From Caldisericaceae bacterium (GTDB taxonomy: Bacteria > Caldisericota > Caldisericia > Caldisericales > Caldisericaceae): DNA of 64,000 nucleotides. Shown here in pieces: positions 50,083-59,016 of the stretch; positions within the stretch are counted from its first letter, which is position 1, and each line of letters opens with the position of its first letter. The notes below the pieces were generated by a model. The model was not told where the DNA came from, did no database searches, and was given only the letters and a program-made list of their open reading frames with translations. The DNA is taken from positions 56,077-120,076 of the forward strand of contig JALVXB010000017.1 in assembly GCA_027023025.1 (NCBI GenBank), written 5' to 3'. The translations under genes were made by a program, and so were the position numbers.

Positions 50083-50857
50083 CGAAGTATTAGTAGAAAG
50101 AGGTATTTTATCTACTCGCTCTGAAGCAAAACGATTTATTATCGAGGGAAGAGTTTTATTGAATGGAAGTGTGGTAAGAAAAGCAGGTGAAAAAGTTTCT
50201 GACTCTGATTCAGTTGAGCTTAAAGAGGCTAAACGGTTTGTTGGGCGAGGAGGCGAGAAGTTATCTTATGCCCTCGATGTGTTTAATGTAGATGTAAAAG
50301 ATAAAGTGGCTGCTGATATTGGGGCATCTACCGGAGGATTTTCAGATTGCCTTTTACAGAGAGGAGTTAAAAGAATTTACGCAGTAGATGTTGGATACGG
50401 ACAATTTGACTATACATTGAGAAACAATCCAAAAATTATGCTTCTTGAGCGCACAAATGCTCGATATCTAACGAAAAAAGAAATTCCAGAAGTTTTAGAT
50501 GTCGTCGTTATGGATGTGTCGTTTATATCAATTATAAAAATTTTACCGGCTTTAAAGCCTTTAACTGACAGTGAAGTTGACATTGTTTCACTGGTAAAGC
50601 CTCAGTTTGAGGGTAAGCGCGAATATCTTAAGAAAGGCATCGTAAAGGAAAAGCGTTTTCATTACGAAATTTTAAAGGACCTTTTACATTCTATTATCGA
50701 CATAAATTTGCATGTCGTTGATGCTACTTACTCTCCTATAAAAGGCGGCAAGGGTAATATAGAATTTTTCTTTCACATCAAAGAAAGTGGTGATGTAATA
50801 GAGCCAGAAGTGATTGATAAAGTGGTGGATGAGGCATGGGAAAAATTGCAAAGGTAG
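50063..50857 (+). CDS. tlyA: TlyA-type 23S/16S rRNA 2'-O-methyltransferase
   Basis: 264 residues from TTG 50063 (the track's 50051 TTG is less like the family start, MSKKRIDEVLVERG). An S4 RNA-binding domain (~1-60) precedes an FtsJ/RrmJ-like Rossmann methyltransferase: DIGASTGGFSDCLLQRG (SAM binding) near 85, the VSLVKPQFEG Lys near 190. The family methylates rRNA at sites near the intersubunit face, and in some bacteria determines capreomycin sensitivity. The Firmicutes order ispA-dxs-tlyA-nadK-recN is kept. Overlaps dxs by ~20 bp. Confidence 0.94.
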   Translation: MSKKRIDEVLVERGILSTRSEAKRFIIEGRVLLNGSVVRKAGEKVSDSDSVELKEAKRFVGRGGEKLSYALDVFNVDVKDKVAADIGASTGGFSDCLLQRGVKRIYAVDVGYGQFDYTLRNNPKIMLLERTNARYLTKKEIPEVLDVVVMDVSFISIIKILPALKPLTDSEVDIVSLVKPQFEGKREYLKKGIVKEKRFHYEILKDLLHSIIDINLHVVDATYSPIKGGKGNIEFFFHIKESGDVIEPEVIDKVVDEAWEKLQR

Positions 50858-51657
50858 GAATCTTTTATCTGGAAAATAACGGGATAGAAGAGATTGCGCA
50901 CGAACTCGAAGCGTTCCTAAAAAATAAGGGCGTAAAGGTGTTAACTGCTTCTGAATTAAAAAGCATAAAAAATACGCGTGGCCTCGTTATAATGAGCCTT
51001 GGAGGGGATGGTACATTTCTTCGTGCTTCTCACTTAGGAATGCTTTTAAATGCACCTGTGATAGGAGTTAACCTTGGCAATCTCGGTTTTTTAACTGATG
51101 TTGAGGCACGGGATTTATTTGATGCGGCAAACGAGATGTTGAAAGGGAATTTTATAGTTGAAAAACGCATGACGCTCAAACTCGTATTAACGAAACCATC
51201 GGGAAAAAGTGAGGAATTTGTGGCCATTAACGATTTTGTGTTACATAGAGAACTTTCAAGTAAAATTCTTGACCTTGGAATATTTGTCAATGGAATGAAT
51301 GCTGGTTTCTTTCGTTCAGACGGCTTAGTAGTTTCTACTGCGACAGGTTCTACGGCATACGCTCTTTCACTTGGAGGTCCTATTATAACTCCTACTTCTA
51401 ATGTGTATTCCCTTACCTTCATTGCACCGCATCGTCTTACGGCTCGCCCGGTAGTATTCTCTGAACTTGACAGGTTATCTATTCAGATTAAATCGAATGG
51501 AAAGGCGCGTTTAAAAAGAGACGGGGAAGAAATTGCTTTAGCTTCTAAATTTGATAGGTTAGAGATTTTTAAAAATAAGAATCTATTAAACATCTTGCAT
51601 CTCAGAAAAAAGAATTTCTTTGAGGTACTGAACAAAAAATTTGGGTGGGGAGGGTAA
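50836..51657 (+). CDS. nadK: NAD kinase
   Basis: 273 residues. IMSLGGDGTFLRASHLG (GGDGT, near 52-65) and NLGNLGFLTD, then FRSDGLVVSTATGSTAYALSLGGPII are the NadK signature. It phosphorylates NAD to NADP, needed for the reductive fatty acid and isoprenoid pathways encoded alongside. Its ATG overlaps the tlyA end by 22 bp, and it is followed directly by recN with no gap. Confidence 0.96.
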   Translation: MGKIAKVGIFYLENNGIEEIAHELEAFLKNKGVKVLTASELKSIKNTRGLVIMSLGGDGTFLRASHLGMLLNAPVIGVNLGNLGFLTDVEARDLFDAANEMLKGNFIVEKRMTLKLVLTKPSGKSEEFVAINDFVLHRELSSKILDLGIFVNGMNAGFFRSDGLVVSTATGSTAYALSLGGPIITPTSNVYSLTFIAPHRLTARPVVFSELDRLSIQIKSNGKARLKRDGEEIALASKFDRLEIFKNKNLLNILHLRKKNFFEVLNKKFGWGG

Positions 51658-53364
51658 ATGCTTATAGGACTGTTACTTACCGACTTTGCGATTGCAAAAA
51701 AGGTAGAAGTTGCTTTTAATTCGAATTTGATAGTAATTACTGGCGAAACAGGTGCAGGTAAAACAATTCTTATGAAAGCGATATCTGCAGGTTGCGGAGG
51801 TCCTGTGAGCGGTGATGTAATCCGAAGCGGTTCGGAAAGCGCGAGAGTAGAAGTAAGCTTTACAATTAACAATGATGATCAAGCGTGGAGCATTTTGAAA
51901 AGTTACGAATTATTGGACGAAGAGGACTTAGTCATACTTACGCGCGTGGTTACTAAAAATAGAACTAAGGCTATTATAAATGGCCACTTTGTGCCACTAA
52001 AAATACTGTCTCGGGTTGGAAGAAGTTTAATAGACATGCATGGGCAGCACGATGTTCAGTCTTTGCTTAATCCAAATACACACATAGATGTACTTGACCG
52101 TTTTGGTGGTAAGGAACTTTTTGAATTGCGAAGTGAAGTTGAGCTTAAAATCAAACGGCTTAACGAAGTTGTTAAAAGACTCGTTGAGTTAAAAGAGAAC
52201 GATAAAAAGTATAGCGAAGAAAGAGAATTTATTGCTTTTGAGATCAAGGAACTTGAAGATGCAAACCTATCAGCAGACGAGGAAGAATCTCTACTCAAGG
52301 AAGAAAAGTTACTTTCAAATGCACAGGAATTATCCAGTCTTCTGGAAGAATCTCGCTTGCTCCTTTCACAATCTGAAAATGGCTCTTTAATAGATCTTAT
52401 GGAAAAACTTTCTGAGAATCTATTGAGTGCTGCTCGTATAAGTGAAGAATTTTCTGATGTCGCGAGTCAGAGCGAGAATGTCGTTTCTCAACTTAAAGAC
52501 ATAGACAGAAGCCTGTCTGAGTTTGCTTCAGATAGCTTATTTGACCCAAAAAGGCTTGCAGAAGTGCAGGAAAGACTTTCGTTTCTTTCGACTTTGAAAA
52601 TTAAGTATAAACGCACTATACCAGAGCTTATTAGTTATTTGCAGGAATTAAAAGACAAACTCTCTTCGTTTAATTCTCTTGACGAGAGAATCGAAGCATT
52701 AGATAAGGAGCGAAGAAGTCTTACCGAAGAGCTTTCAGTAAAATGCAAGAAGCTTTCAATCTTGCGAAGAACAGCTGCAGAGAGGTTTGAAAAACTTATA
52801 AAAGGTGAGTTAGCCGATCTTGCAATGGAAAATGCCCAGTTTAAAGTTTTAATAAAGCAAGTACCAGACAAAAATGGGTTAAAAGTCGACGATAAAGTCT
52901 TAAGGCTCTTTTCTAACGGTATTGATAAAGTTGAATTTCTTATAGCGCCCAATCCTGGGGAAGGTTTTAAACCACTTTCTTCTATTGCTTCTGGGGGAGA
53001 GCTATCCCGTGTGATGCTTGCTATAAAGCATGTGATTGCTGAGGTGGATAACATCCCGACCCTTGCATTCGACGAAGTTGACGCAGGAATTGGTGGAAAA
53101 ACAGGTGAAAAAGTTGCAAGGAAACTTCTTGAAATTTCAAGATATAGACAGGTAATTTGCATTACGCATCTGCCACAAATTGCCTCGTTGCCTGCAGAAC
53201 ACTTTGTAGTAAATAAAGAGGTAAAGGGTGGAGAAACTTATCTGACTGTTAAGAAGTTGGGCGAAAAAGAAAGAATCGAAGAAATTGCAAGGATGATTTC
53301 AGGTAGCAATATTACTCACACAACTATAAAACAGGCAAAAGAACTAATAAGGAGGTGGGTATGA
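51658..53364 (+). CDS. recN: DNA repair protein RecN
   Basis: 568 residues, SMC-like ABC ATPase for double-strand-break repair. Walker A GETGAGKTILMKAI near residue 30, long coiled-coil arms between ~145 and ~385 (many LKDK/EELK heptads), signature SGGELSRVMLAIKH near 445 and Walker B PTLAFDEVDAGIGGKTGE near 465. The second residue pair is LIGLLLTDFAIAKKVEV, typical of the RecN opening. Overlaps butyrate kinase by 4 bp (ATGA). Confidence 0.96.
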   Translation: MLIGLLLTDFAIAKKVEVAFNSNLIVITGETGAGKTILMKAISAGCGGPVSGDVIRSGSESARVEVSFTINNDDQAWSILKSYELLDEEDLVILTRVVTKNRTKAIINGHFVPLKILSRVGRSLIDMHGQHDVQSLLNPNTHIDVLDRFGGKELFELRSEVELKIKRLNEVVKRLVELKENDKKYSEEREFIAFEIKELEDANLSADEEESLLKEEKLLSNAQELSSLLEESRLLLSQSENGSLIDLMEKLSENLLSAARISEEFSDVASQSENVVSQLKDIDRSLSEFASDSLFDPKRLAEVQERLSFLSTLKIKYKRTIPELISYLQELKDKLSSFNSLDERIEALDKERRSLTEELSVKCKKLSILRRTAAERFEKLIKGELADLAMENAQFKVLIKQVPDKNGLKVDDKVLRLFSNGIDKVEFLIAPNPGEGFKPLSSIASGGELSRVMLAIKHVIAEVDNIPTLAFDEVDAGIGGKTGEKVARKLLEISRYRQVICITHLPQIASLPAEHFVVNKEVKGGETYLTVKKLGEKERIEEIARMISGSNITHTTIKQAKELIRRWV

Positions 53365-54419
53365 GAATACTCGTAATAAATCCAGGTTCTACATCTACAA
53401 AAGTAGCCGTATACGATGACGAAAAAGTTTTATTTGCAGATTCTGTTCATCATTCTGCAGAGGAACTTTCCCGGTTTAATTCGTTACTGGACCAAAAAGA
53501 CTTTCGAAAAGAAAAGGTATTAGAGATGCTTAAACTGCACGGTGTCGATGTGCACTCTCTGGATGCCGTAATTGGCAGAGGGGGCATTTTGAAGCCAATC
53601 GAGGCTGGTACTTACCTGGTAAATGAATCTTTGCTTAACGACTTGATTCATTCAAAGGTGGAACATGCTTCAAATCTCGGCGGTATTATTGCATACGAAA
53701 TTGCAAAGCCACTCGGAATACCTGCATTTATAGCAGATCCTGTTTCTGTTGACGAATTTGACGATCTTGCGCGCATTTCTGGCTTAAAAGAAATCAAGCG
53801 CCTTTCTTTGCTTCACACATTAAATGTAAGGGCTAATGCGTACAGATATGCTAAGGAACACGGCAAGAAATTTTCAGATTTGAATATTATCGTCGCACAC
53901 CTTGGTGGAGGTATCTCGATAGTACCTGTACGGAATGGCAGACTGATAGATGTAAATAATGCAAACGAAGGCGGGCCATTTTCTCCAGAGCGTGCAGGTG
54001 GTTTACCTGCTATAGATGTAGCAAAAATGGCTTATTCAGGTAAGTATACAGAAAAAGAGCTAAAAAAACTTTTAACAAAACGGGGCGGCATGATTTCGTA
54101 TATGGGAACAAATGATATGAGGGAAGTTATTGAAAAGGTCCGCAGTGGTGATGAGTACGCAAAACTAATTTTTGAAGCAATGTGCTATCAGATAGCAAAG
54201 GAAATAGGTGCAATGGCTACCGTTTTGAAAGGAAATGTTGAGGCAATTATTTTAACTGGCGGTATATCGTTTAATAAAGAGGTAGTAGAAGAGGTAAAGA
54301 AAAGAGTTGATTGGATTGCTCCAGTAGTAGTTTATCCGGGAGAAAAAGAACTTGAAGCTCTTGCGTTTGCAGCATTAAGAGTTTTAAGAAAACAGGAAAA
54401 GGCTAAGATATATATGTAA
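53361..54419 (+). CDS. buk: Butyrate kinase
   Basis: 352 residues from ATG 53361 (AGGAGG upstream, ATGA overlap with recN); the track's GTG 53355 is rejected. ASKHA-fold acid kinase: NPGSTSTKVAVYDDEK at the N-terminus (phosphate 1), VAHLGGGISIVPVRNGRLIDVNNANEGGPFSPERAG near 180, and AIILTGGISFNKEVVEEV near 300. It makes acid plus ATP from butyryl- or branched-chain acyl-phosphate. The two ptb genes directly downstream supply the acyl-phosphate, giving a substrate-level-phosphorylation route. Acetate kinase is excluded by the length and motif set. Confidence 0.95.
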   Translation: MRILVINPGSTSTKVAVYDDEKVLFADSVHHSAEELSRFNSLLDQKDFRKEKVLEMLKLHGVDVHSLDAVIGRGGILKPIEAGTYLVNESLLNDLIHSKVEHASNLGGIIAYEIAKPLGIPAFIADPVSVDEFDDLARISGLKEIKRLSLLHTLNVRANAYRYAKEHGKKFSDLNIIVAHLGGGISIVPVRNGRLIDVNNANEGGPFSPERAGGLPAIDVAKMAYSGKYTEKELKKLLTKRGGMISYMGTNDMREVIEKVRSGDEYAKLIFEAMCYQIAKEIGAMATVLKGNVEAIILTGGISFNKEVVEEVKKRVDWIAPVVVYPGEKELEALAFAALRVLRKQEKAKIYM

Positions 54420-54432
54420 GGAGGACATACAG

Positions 54433-55332
54433 ATGTTCAGAACATTTGATGAATTATTTAATCATTTGAAATCTAAAGGTACCGAAAGAATCGTCGTAGC
54501 AGGGGGAGAAGACCCTGAAGCGTTAAAAGCCGTAAAGAAGAGTTTTGAATATGGTTTTGGCAAAGGCGTTCTCGTAGGAAACAAAGAGAAAGTAGAAGAT
54601 GCGCTTAAAAGCATCGGCGACAAGGATTTTGTCGAAGACATTATAGATGTGCAGTCCGAAGTGGAAAAAGGGCGTGTGGCGGTAGAAGAAGTTAAAAAAG
54701 GAGGTATTTTATTAAAAGGACAGATTAAAACTGCATATCTTTTAAAAGCAGTCCTTGATAAGAACTTTGGACTGCGAACTGACCGTCTGATAAGTGATGT
54801 TTTTTTATTTGAAGATGCTTCTGTTTCAAACAAGTTAGTGCTTATGAGTGACGGAGGGGTCAATATAAAGCCCGACCTTAACGCCTTAATTGATATAATT
54901 AATAATGCCGTTGAGGTTGCGCATAAATTAGGGAATCAAAACCCAAAGGTTGCGCTGCTTTCTGCGGTGGAAGTAGTGAATCCTGATATGGACGATACAA
55001 TTAATTGGTCTTTAATTTCAAAAATGAACGAAAGAGGCCAAATTAAGAGGTGCACTATTGATGGTCCACTGGCCTTAGATAATGCGATCTCAGAGTATGC
55101 TGCAAAGAAAAAAGGCATTAAGTCAGAAGTTGCAGGAAGAGCAGACATTCTTATCGTGCCAAATATTGTCGTTGGAAATGTCTTTGGAAAGGCGCTTGCC
55201 TACTATGCAAAATTTAAAAATGCTCATATAATAGTAGGAACAAGTGCTCCGGTTTTAATTCCGTCGCGAGCCGATAAAAGCGAGGTAAAATTTAACTCAA
55301 TTGCACTTGCTATTGCTTCAAAAAATAATTGA
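54433..55332 (+). CDS. ptb: Phosphate acyl(butyryl)transferase, copy 1
   Basis: 299 residues of the phosphotransacetylase/butyryltransferase family: GILLKGQIKTAYLLKAVLDK, VLMSDGGVNIKPDLNALIDIINNAVEVAHKLG, KVALLSAVEVVNPDMDDT and DGPLALDNAISEYAAKKKGIKSEVAGRADILIVPNIVVGN. It swaps CoA for phosphate on short acyl-CoA. It is a divergent paralogue of the next gene, with VGTSAPVLIPSRAD close to the C-terminus. SD AAGGAGG 7-8 nt before ATG. Whether copies 1 and 2 differ in acyl preference cannot be told. Confidence 0.9.
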   Translation: MFRTFDELFNHLKSKGTERIVVAGGEDPEALKAVKKSFEYGFGKGVLVGNKEKVEDALKSIGDKDFVEDIIDVQSEVEKGRVAVEEVKKGGILLKGQIKTAYLLKAVLDKNFGLRTDRLISDVFLFEDASVSNKLVLMSDGGVNIKPDLNALIDIINNAVEVAHKLGNQNPKVALLSAVEVVNPDMDDTINWSLISKMNERGQIKRCTIDGPLALDNAISEYAAKKKGIKSEVAGRADILIVPNIVVGNVFGKALAYYAKFKNAHIIVGTSAPVLIPSRADKSEVKFNSIALAIASKNN

Positions 55333-55353
55333 ACTTAAAGGAGGTAAGTAAAA

Positions 55354-56259
55354 ATGATAAAAAGTTTAAAAGATGTAGTAGAGGAGGTTAAACGCAGAGA
55401 AAAAAGGACTGTGGCTGTTGCATACGGGCAGGATTTGCATACTTTGCAGGCCATTGAAAAAGGCGTTAAAGAGGGTATGTTTAATGCAATTGTATACGCA
55501 AGTAAAGCAGAAGTTGAAAGAATTGCAAATGCTAATGGTATAGATTTATCTTTATTTGAAGTGGTGGACACACCTGACGAGAACGAGGCAATAAAACAAG
55601 CCGTTAGAGCTGTAAGGGAGAAGCGTGCCAATGTTCTTATGAAAGGTCTGTGTCACACTGCAAACTATATGAGAGGAATACTTAATAAAGAGGAAGGTTT
55701 ACTTTCCCCAGGTGCAATTCTTTCTCATGCTTTTGTTTTGGAAATTCCTACTTACCCTAAACTTATGATAGTTTCTGATGCGGCTGTTATACCACAACCA
55801 GATCTGAAAACGAAGCAAGCGATGATAAATTACGATGTAGAGATTGCTCACAAATTAGGAATTGATACGCCAAAGGTAGCTGTGATTGCTGCAGTTGAAA
55901 CGGTAAATCCCAAAATGCAGGCTACAGTAGATGGAGCTATACTTTCCAAGATGAACGAAAGAGGGCAAATCAAAGGATGCGTAGTTGACGGCCCACTTGC
56001 ACTGGACTTGGCAGTTTCCAAAGAGGCGGCAGAGATTAAGAAAATAAAGTCAGAAGTTGCAGGTGACGCAGACATCCTGATTTTCCCGAACATAGAAACG
56101 GGAAATGCATTTTACAAGTGTAATACAAAGCTTGCCAATGCAACGATTGCAGGGATTGTTACTGGTACCACTGCACCTGCTGTACTTACTTCTCGGGGCG
56201 ATAGTGAGGAGTCAAAATTCTATTCCATTGCTTTTGCTGCACTAATTGCTGAGAAGTAG
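55354..56259 (+). CDS. ptb: Phosphate acyl(butyryl)transferase, copy 2
   Basis: 301 residues, same family, with NVLMKGLCHTANYMRGILNKEEGL, HAFVLEIPTYPKLMIVSDAAVIPQPDLKTKQAMI and DGPLALDLAVSKEAAEIKKIKSEVAGDADILIFPNIETGN. This copy keeps the classical Ptb segment KLM..DAA(I/V)..PDL more closely than copy 1, so it is the better candidate for the Buk partner. SD AAGGAGG before the ATG. It ends the long efp run; the ribosomal S1-like gene follows after ~70 bp. Confidence 0.91.
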   Translation: MIKSLKDVVEEVKRREKRTVAVAYGQDLHTLQAIEKGVKEGMFNAIVYASKAEVERIANANGIDLSLFEVVDTPDENEAIKQAVRAVREKRANVLMKGLCHTANYMRGILNKEEGLLSPGAILSHAFVLEIPTYPKLMIVSDAAVIPQPDLKTKQAMINYDVEIAHKLGIDTPKVAVIAAVETVNPKMQATVDGAILSKMNERGQIKGCVVDGPLALDLAVSKEAAEIKKIKSEVAGDADILIFPNIETGNAFYKCNTKLANATIAGIVTGTTAPAVLTSRGDSEESKFYSIAFAALIAEK

Positions 56260-56327
56260 TTTTGTTATTTTTTAAGTTTATATATAATAATTAGAAGCGA
56301 AAAAGACGGAAAATAAGGAGAGTGAAA

Positions 56328-57572
56328 ATGGGCGAAATGGGAAAAAAGGATGTATATAGTGAAGTAAATCCTGATGATGTGGAATCAATTCTTAAGGCGG
56401 TAAGTGTTGAGAAATTGCCGAGAAGCAAAGCCAGTGAGTCTAATGTGGGTAATGAAACGAGTGTATCTGAAAGCAAGGAAGATTCACAAGACAAAGAAGG
56501 CAATTTTGACTCTATGAATCTGGCAAAACACTATGTTCCCAAGACTTTGAGGCGCGGTGATGTGATTCAAGTTACTGTAGTGAAGTTAGAACAGGATGGG
56601 GTAATGGTAAATGCTGGAGGAAAAGGGGATTACTTTATTCCTCTTCGTGACCTATCATTAAGACCTATCTCTTCACCAGAAGAAGTTGCAAAGGTTGGAG
56701 ACAAGATAGATGTATTTGTAGTAAAAGACCGTGACTCAAAAGGCAATGTAATACTCTCCAAAAAGAGAGCAGACTACATCAAAAAGTGGCAGGAACTGAA
56801 AGCAAAATTTAATAAAGGCGAAACCGTAACTGCAAAAGTTATTAAGGCAATAAAAGGTGGTTTGTTAACGGATGTGGATGGTGTAGTGGCGTTTTTGCCA
56901 CAGTCTCAAGTAGGGCTTGCTAAGGGAGAAAAGCTAGAAGATTATGTAGGTAAAGAACTACAAGTTAAGATCTTAGAAATAGATTCCACAATTAGAAGAA
57001 TGGTCGTTTCCCGCAAGAAATTCCAGCAAGAGCAGAGAGAAGAGGAAAGAAAGCGTGCTCTCGTAAACTTAAAGAAGGGAGACATAGTGGAAGGTACTGT
57101 AAAAACGATAAAGGATTTTGGCGTATTTATAGATATTGGTCACGGAATTGACGGATTTGTCCGACTTGGCGACTTAACCTGGGGCAGGAGAAGGCCACCG
57201 AATGAAGTTGTTAAAAGGGGAGAAGTTGTAAAGGCAAAGATTCTTAATGTAAACTTAAATACAGGGAAAGTGCTGCTTAGTATAAGAGCAACAAAGCCTT
57301 ATCCGTGGGATGTAGTTGAAGAGAAGTTTCCCGTAGGAAGTGTCGTGGAAGGAACGGTAATTCGTATTCACCCGTTTGGGGCAGTTGTAGAATTGGACGA
57401 CGGCATTACGGGCCTAATTCACATTTCTCAGCTTGATACAAAGCGCGTGAATAAAGTTGACGATGTCGTGAAATTAGGAGATAAAGTAACGGTAAAAGTA
57501 CTTAATATAGATAAAGAAAATAAAAAAATGAGATTGAGTAGAAAGGCGGTTTTGGAGGAGGATAATGCCTGA
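56328..57572 (+). CDS. rpsA: S1 RNA-binding-domain protein (ribosomal protein S1-like)
   Basis: 414 residues from ATG 56328 (AAGGAG 7 nt upstream). An acidic, low-complexity N-terminus of ~60 residues precedes four S1 domains (about 67-140, 150-222, 240-312, 325-397); the third and fourth (GDIVEGTVKTIKDFGVFIDIGHGIDGFVRLGDLTW and GSVVEGTVIRIHPFGAVVELDDGITGLIHISQL) are the most canonical. Four domains match the YpfD/short-S1 type of low-G+C bacteria rather than six-domain proteobacterial S1. It overlaps fabZ by 8 bp, tying translation-related RNA binding to the fatty acid operon. Confidence 0.9.
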   Translation: MGEMGKKDVYSEVNPDDVESILKAVSVEKLPRSKASESNVGNETSVSESKEDSQDKEGNFDSMNLAKHYVPKTLRRGDVIQVTVVKLEQDGVMVNAGGKGDYFIPLRDLSLRPISSPEEVAKVGDKIDVFVVKDRDSKGNVILSKKRADYIKKWQELKAKFNKGETVTAKVIKAIKGGLLTDVDGVVAFLPQSQVGLAKGEKLEDYVGKELQVKILEIDSTIRRMVVSRKKFQQEQREEERKRALVNLKKGDIVEGTVKTIKDFGVFIDIGHGIDGFVRLGDLTWGRRRPPNEVVKRGEVVKAKILNVNLNTGKVLLSIRATKPYPWDVVEEKFPVGSVVEGTVIRIHPFGAVVELDDGITGLIHISQLDTKRVNKVDDVVKLGDKVTVKVLNIDKENKKMRLSRKAVLEEDNA

Positions 57573-58029
57573 GGTCCTTCATCTTGACAAAGAACAAATT
57601 AAAAAAATATTGCCACATAGAGAGCCCTTTCTTTTCGTTGACGAGATTTTAGAGGTTCTTCCTGGTGAATATGTGATAGGAAAGAAGATAGTCAGAAAAG
57701 ACGAAGTTTTTTTTAAAGGGCACTTTCCTGGGTTCCCGATTTTTCCCGGTGTTCTTATTGTGGAAACTGCTGCACAGATTTCAGCATTTATTATTCTTAC
57801 TATGCCTGAAAAAGAGAATCTATTTGGATACTTTACTGGAATCGAAAATTTTCGGTTTAAAAAAATAGTAAGACCTGGAGATATACTTATCGTAAAGTCT
57901 GAAGTCGTTTCTTACGGACATGGGATAGCGAAGAGTAAAGCTAAAGTATTTGTAAAAGAGCAATTAGTTGCAGAAGGTATTGTATCTGCAATGTTTGTTG
58001 ATAAAAAGAATGTTCTTGGGAAGGAGTAA
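57565..58029 (+). CDS. fabZ: 3-Hydroxyacyl-ACP dehydratase
   Basis: 154 residues, hot-dog fold. Catalytic His in FKGHFPGFPIFPGVLIVETAAQI near 52, and LPHREPFLFVDEILEVLPGEYVIGKK is the family start. It dehydrates 3-hydroxyacyl-ACP in type II fatty-acid synthesis. First of six fab genes in order fabZ-H-D-G-acpP-F with gaps of 0-22 bp. Confidence 0.96.
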   Translation: MPEVLHLDKEQIKKILPHREPFLFVDEILEVLPGEYVIGKKIVRKDEVFFKGHFPGFPIFPGVLIVETAAQISAFIILTMPEKENLFGYFTGIENFRFKKIVRPGDILIVKSEVVSYGHGIAKSKAKVFVKEQLVAEGIVSAMFVDKKNVLGKE

Positions 58030-58032
58030 TTT

Positions 58033-59016
58033 ATGAGTAATGTAGGAATAATTGGGCTGGGAAGCTATGTTCCCGAAAAAGTAGTTACAAACTTTGACAT
58101 GGAAAAAATCCTCGACACTTCTGACGAGTGGATAAGGACGCGAACTGGCATTGTTGAAAGACGGTTTGCCGATGATAGCCAGACTACGAGTGACCTTGCT
58201 GCTATTGCGGCAAAGCGTGCTATTGAAGATGCAGGTGTTTCCCCAGAAGACATTGGGCTTATAATTGTTGGAACCAATTCTCCTGACATGAGGTATCCTG
58301 CGACTGCATGCCTTGTACAGGATAAGATAGGTGCAAAAAATGCTGCGGCGTTTGACTTACAAGCTGGTTGTCCAGGCTGGATATTTGCTACTACCGTCGG
58401 GGCACAATTCGTAAAAACAGGGATGTATAAGTATGTGCTTACAATTGGTGCTGAAGTTATAACCAGAATGATGGATAAAACAGATCGTGGTACTTATGTA
58501 TTGTTTGGTGACGGTGCAGGTGCCACTGTTTTGGGTAATGTTGACGAAGGCGGCTTTAAGTCGTTTGAACTTTATGCAGATGGTAGTCTTGCTGAGTATC
58601 TTACACTACCAGCAGGTGGATCTAAAATCCCATTTAGTGAAGAGGCCCTAAAAAAGAGACTGCACTATACTAAAATGAATGGGCGTGAAGTGTTTAAGTT
58701 TTCCGTGCGTGAAATTGGCAGAATATCAAAAATAGTTATGGAAAAGGCCAACTTAAAACCAGATGATATTAAGTGGTTTATTCCTCATCAGGCAAATTTG
58801 CGGATCATAGAAGCAGGAATGAAGCGCCTTGGTATTCCTGAAGATAGAGTTGTCGTAACGATTGATAAGTATGGTAATTCCTCTGCTGCTTCAATTCCAG
58901 TTGCGTTGGACGAAATTTACAGGAATGGCAAGCTTAAAAAGGGAGACAATGTTCTTATGGTCTCTTTTGGCGCAGGTATGACTTCTGGTGCATTTATCGT
59001 GGAGTGGTCAAAATGA
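58033..59016 (+). CDS. fabH: Beta-ketoacyl-ACP synthase III
   Basis: 327 residues. IGLGSYVPEKVVTNFDME opening, catalytic Cys in DLQAGCPGWIFA near 112, His in WFIPHQANLRII near 250 and Asn in DKYGNSSAASIP near 280 complete the Cys-His-Asn triad. It starts chain building from an acyl-CoA primer (acetyl- or branched-chain) plus malonyl-ACP; the neighbouring branched-chain/butyryl metabolism genes could provide primers. ATGA overlap with fabD. Confidence 0.97.
   Translation: MSNVGIIGLGSYVPEKVVTNFDMEKILDTSDEWIRTRTGIVERRFADDSQTTSDLAAIAAKRAIEDAGVSPEDIGLIIVGTNSPDMRYPATACLVQDKIGAKNAAAFDLQAGCPGWIFATTVGAQFVKTGMYKYVLTIGAEVITRMMDKTDRGTYVLFGDGAGATVLGNVDEGGFKSFELYADGSLAEYLTLPAGGSKIPFSEEALKKRLHYTKMNGREVFKFSVREIGRISKIVMEKANLKPDDIKWFIPHQANLRIIEAGMKRLGIPEDRVVVTIDKYGNSSAASIPVALDEIYRNGKLKKGDNVLMVSFGAGMTSGAFIVEWSK

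Noticed and set aside
52635-53162. 175-aa minus-strand ORF
   Set aside because: Antisense to recN, whose motifs are complete; no SD.
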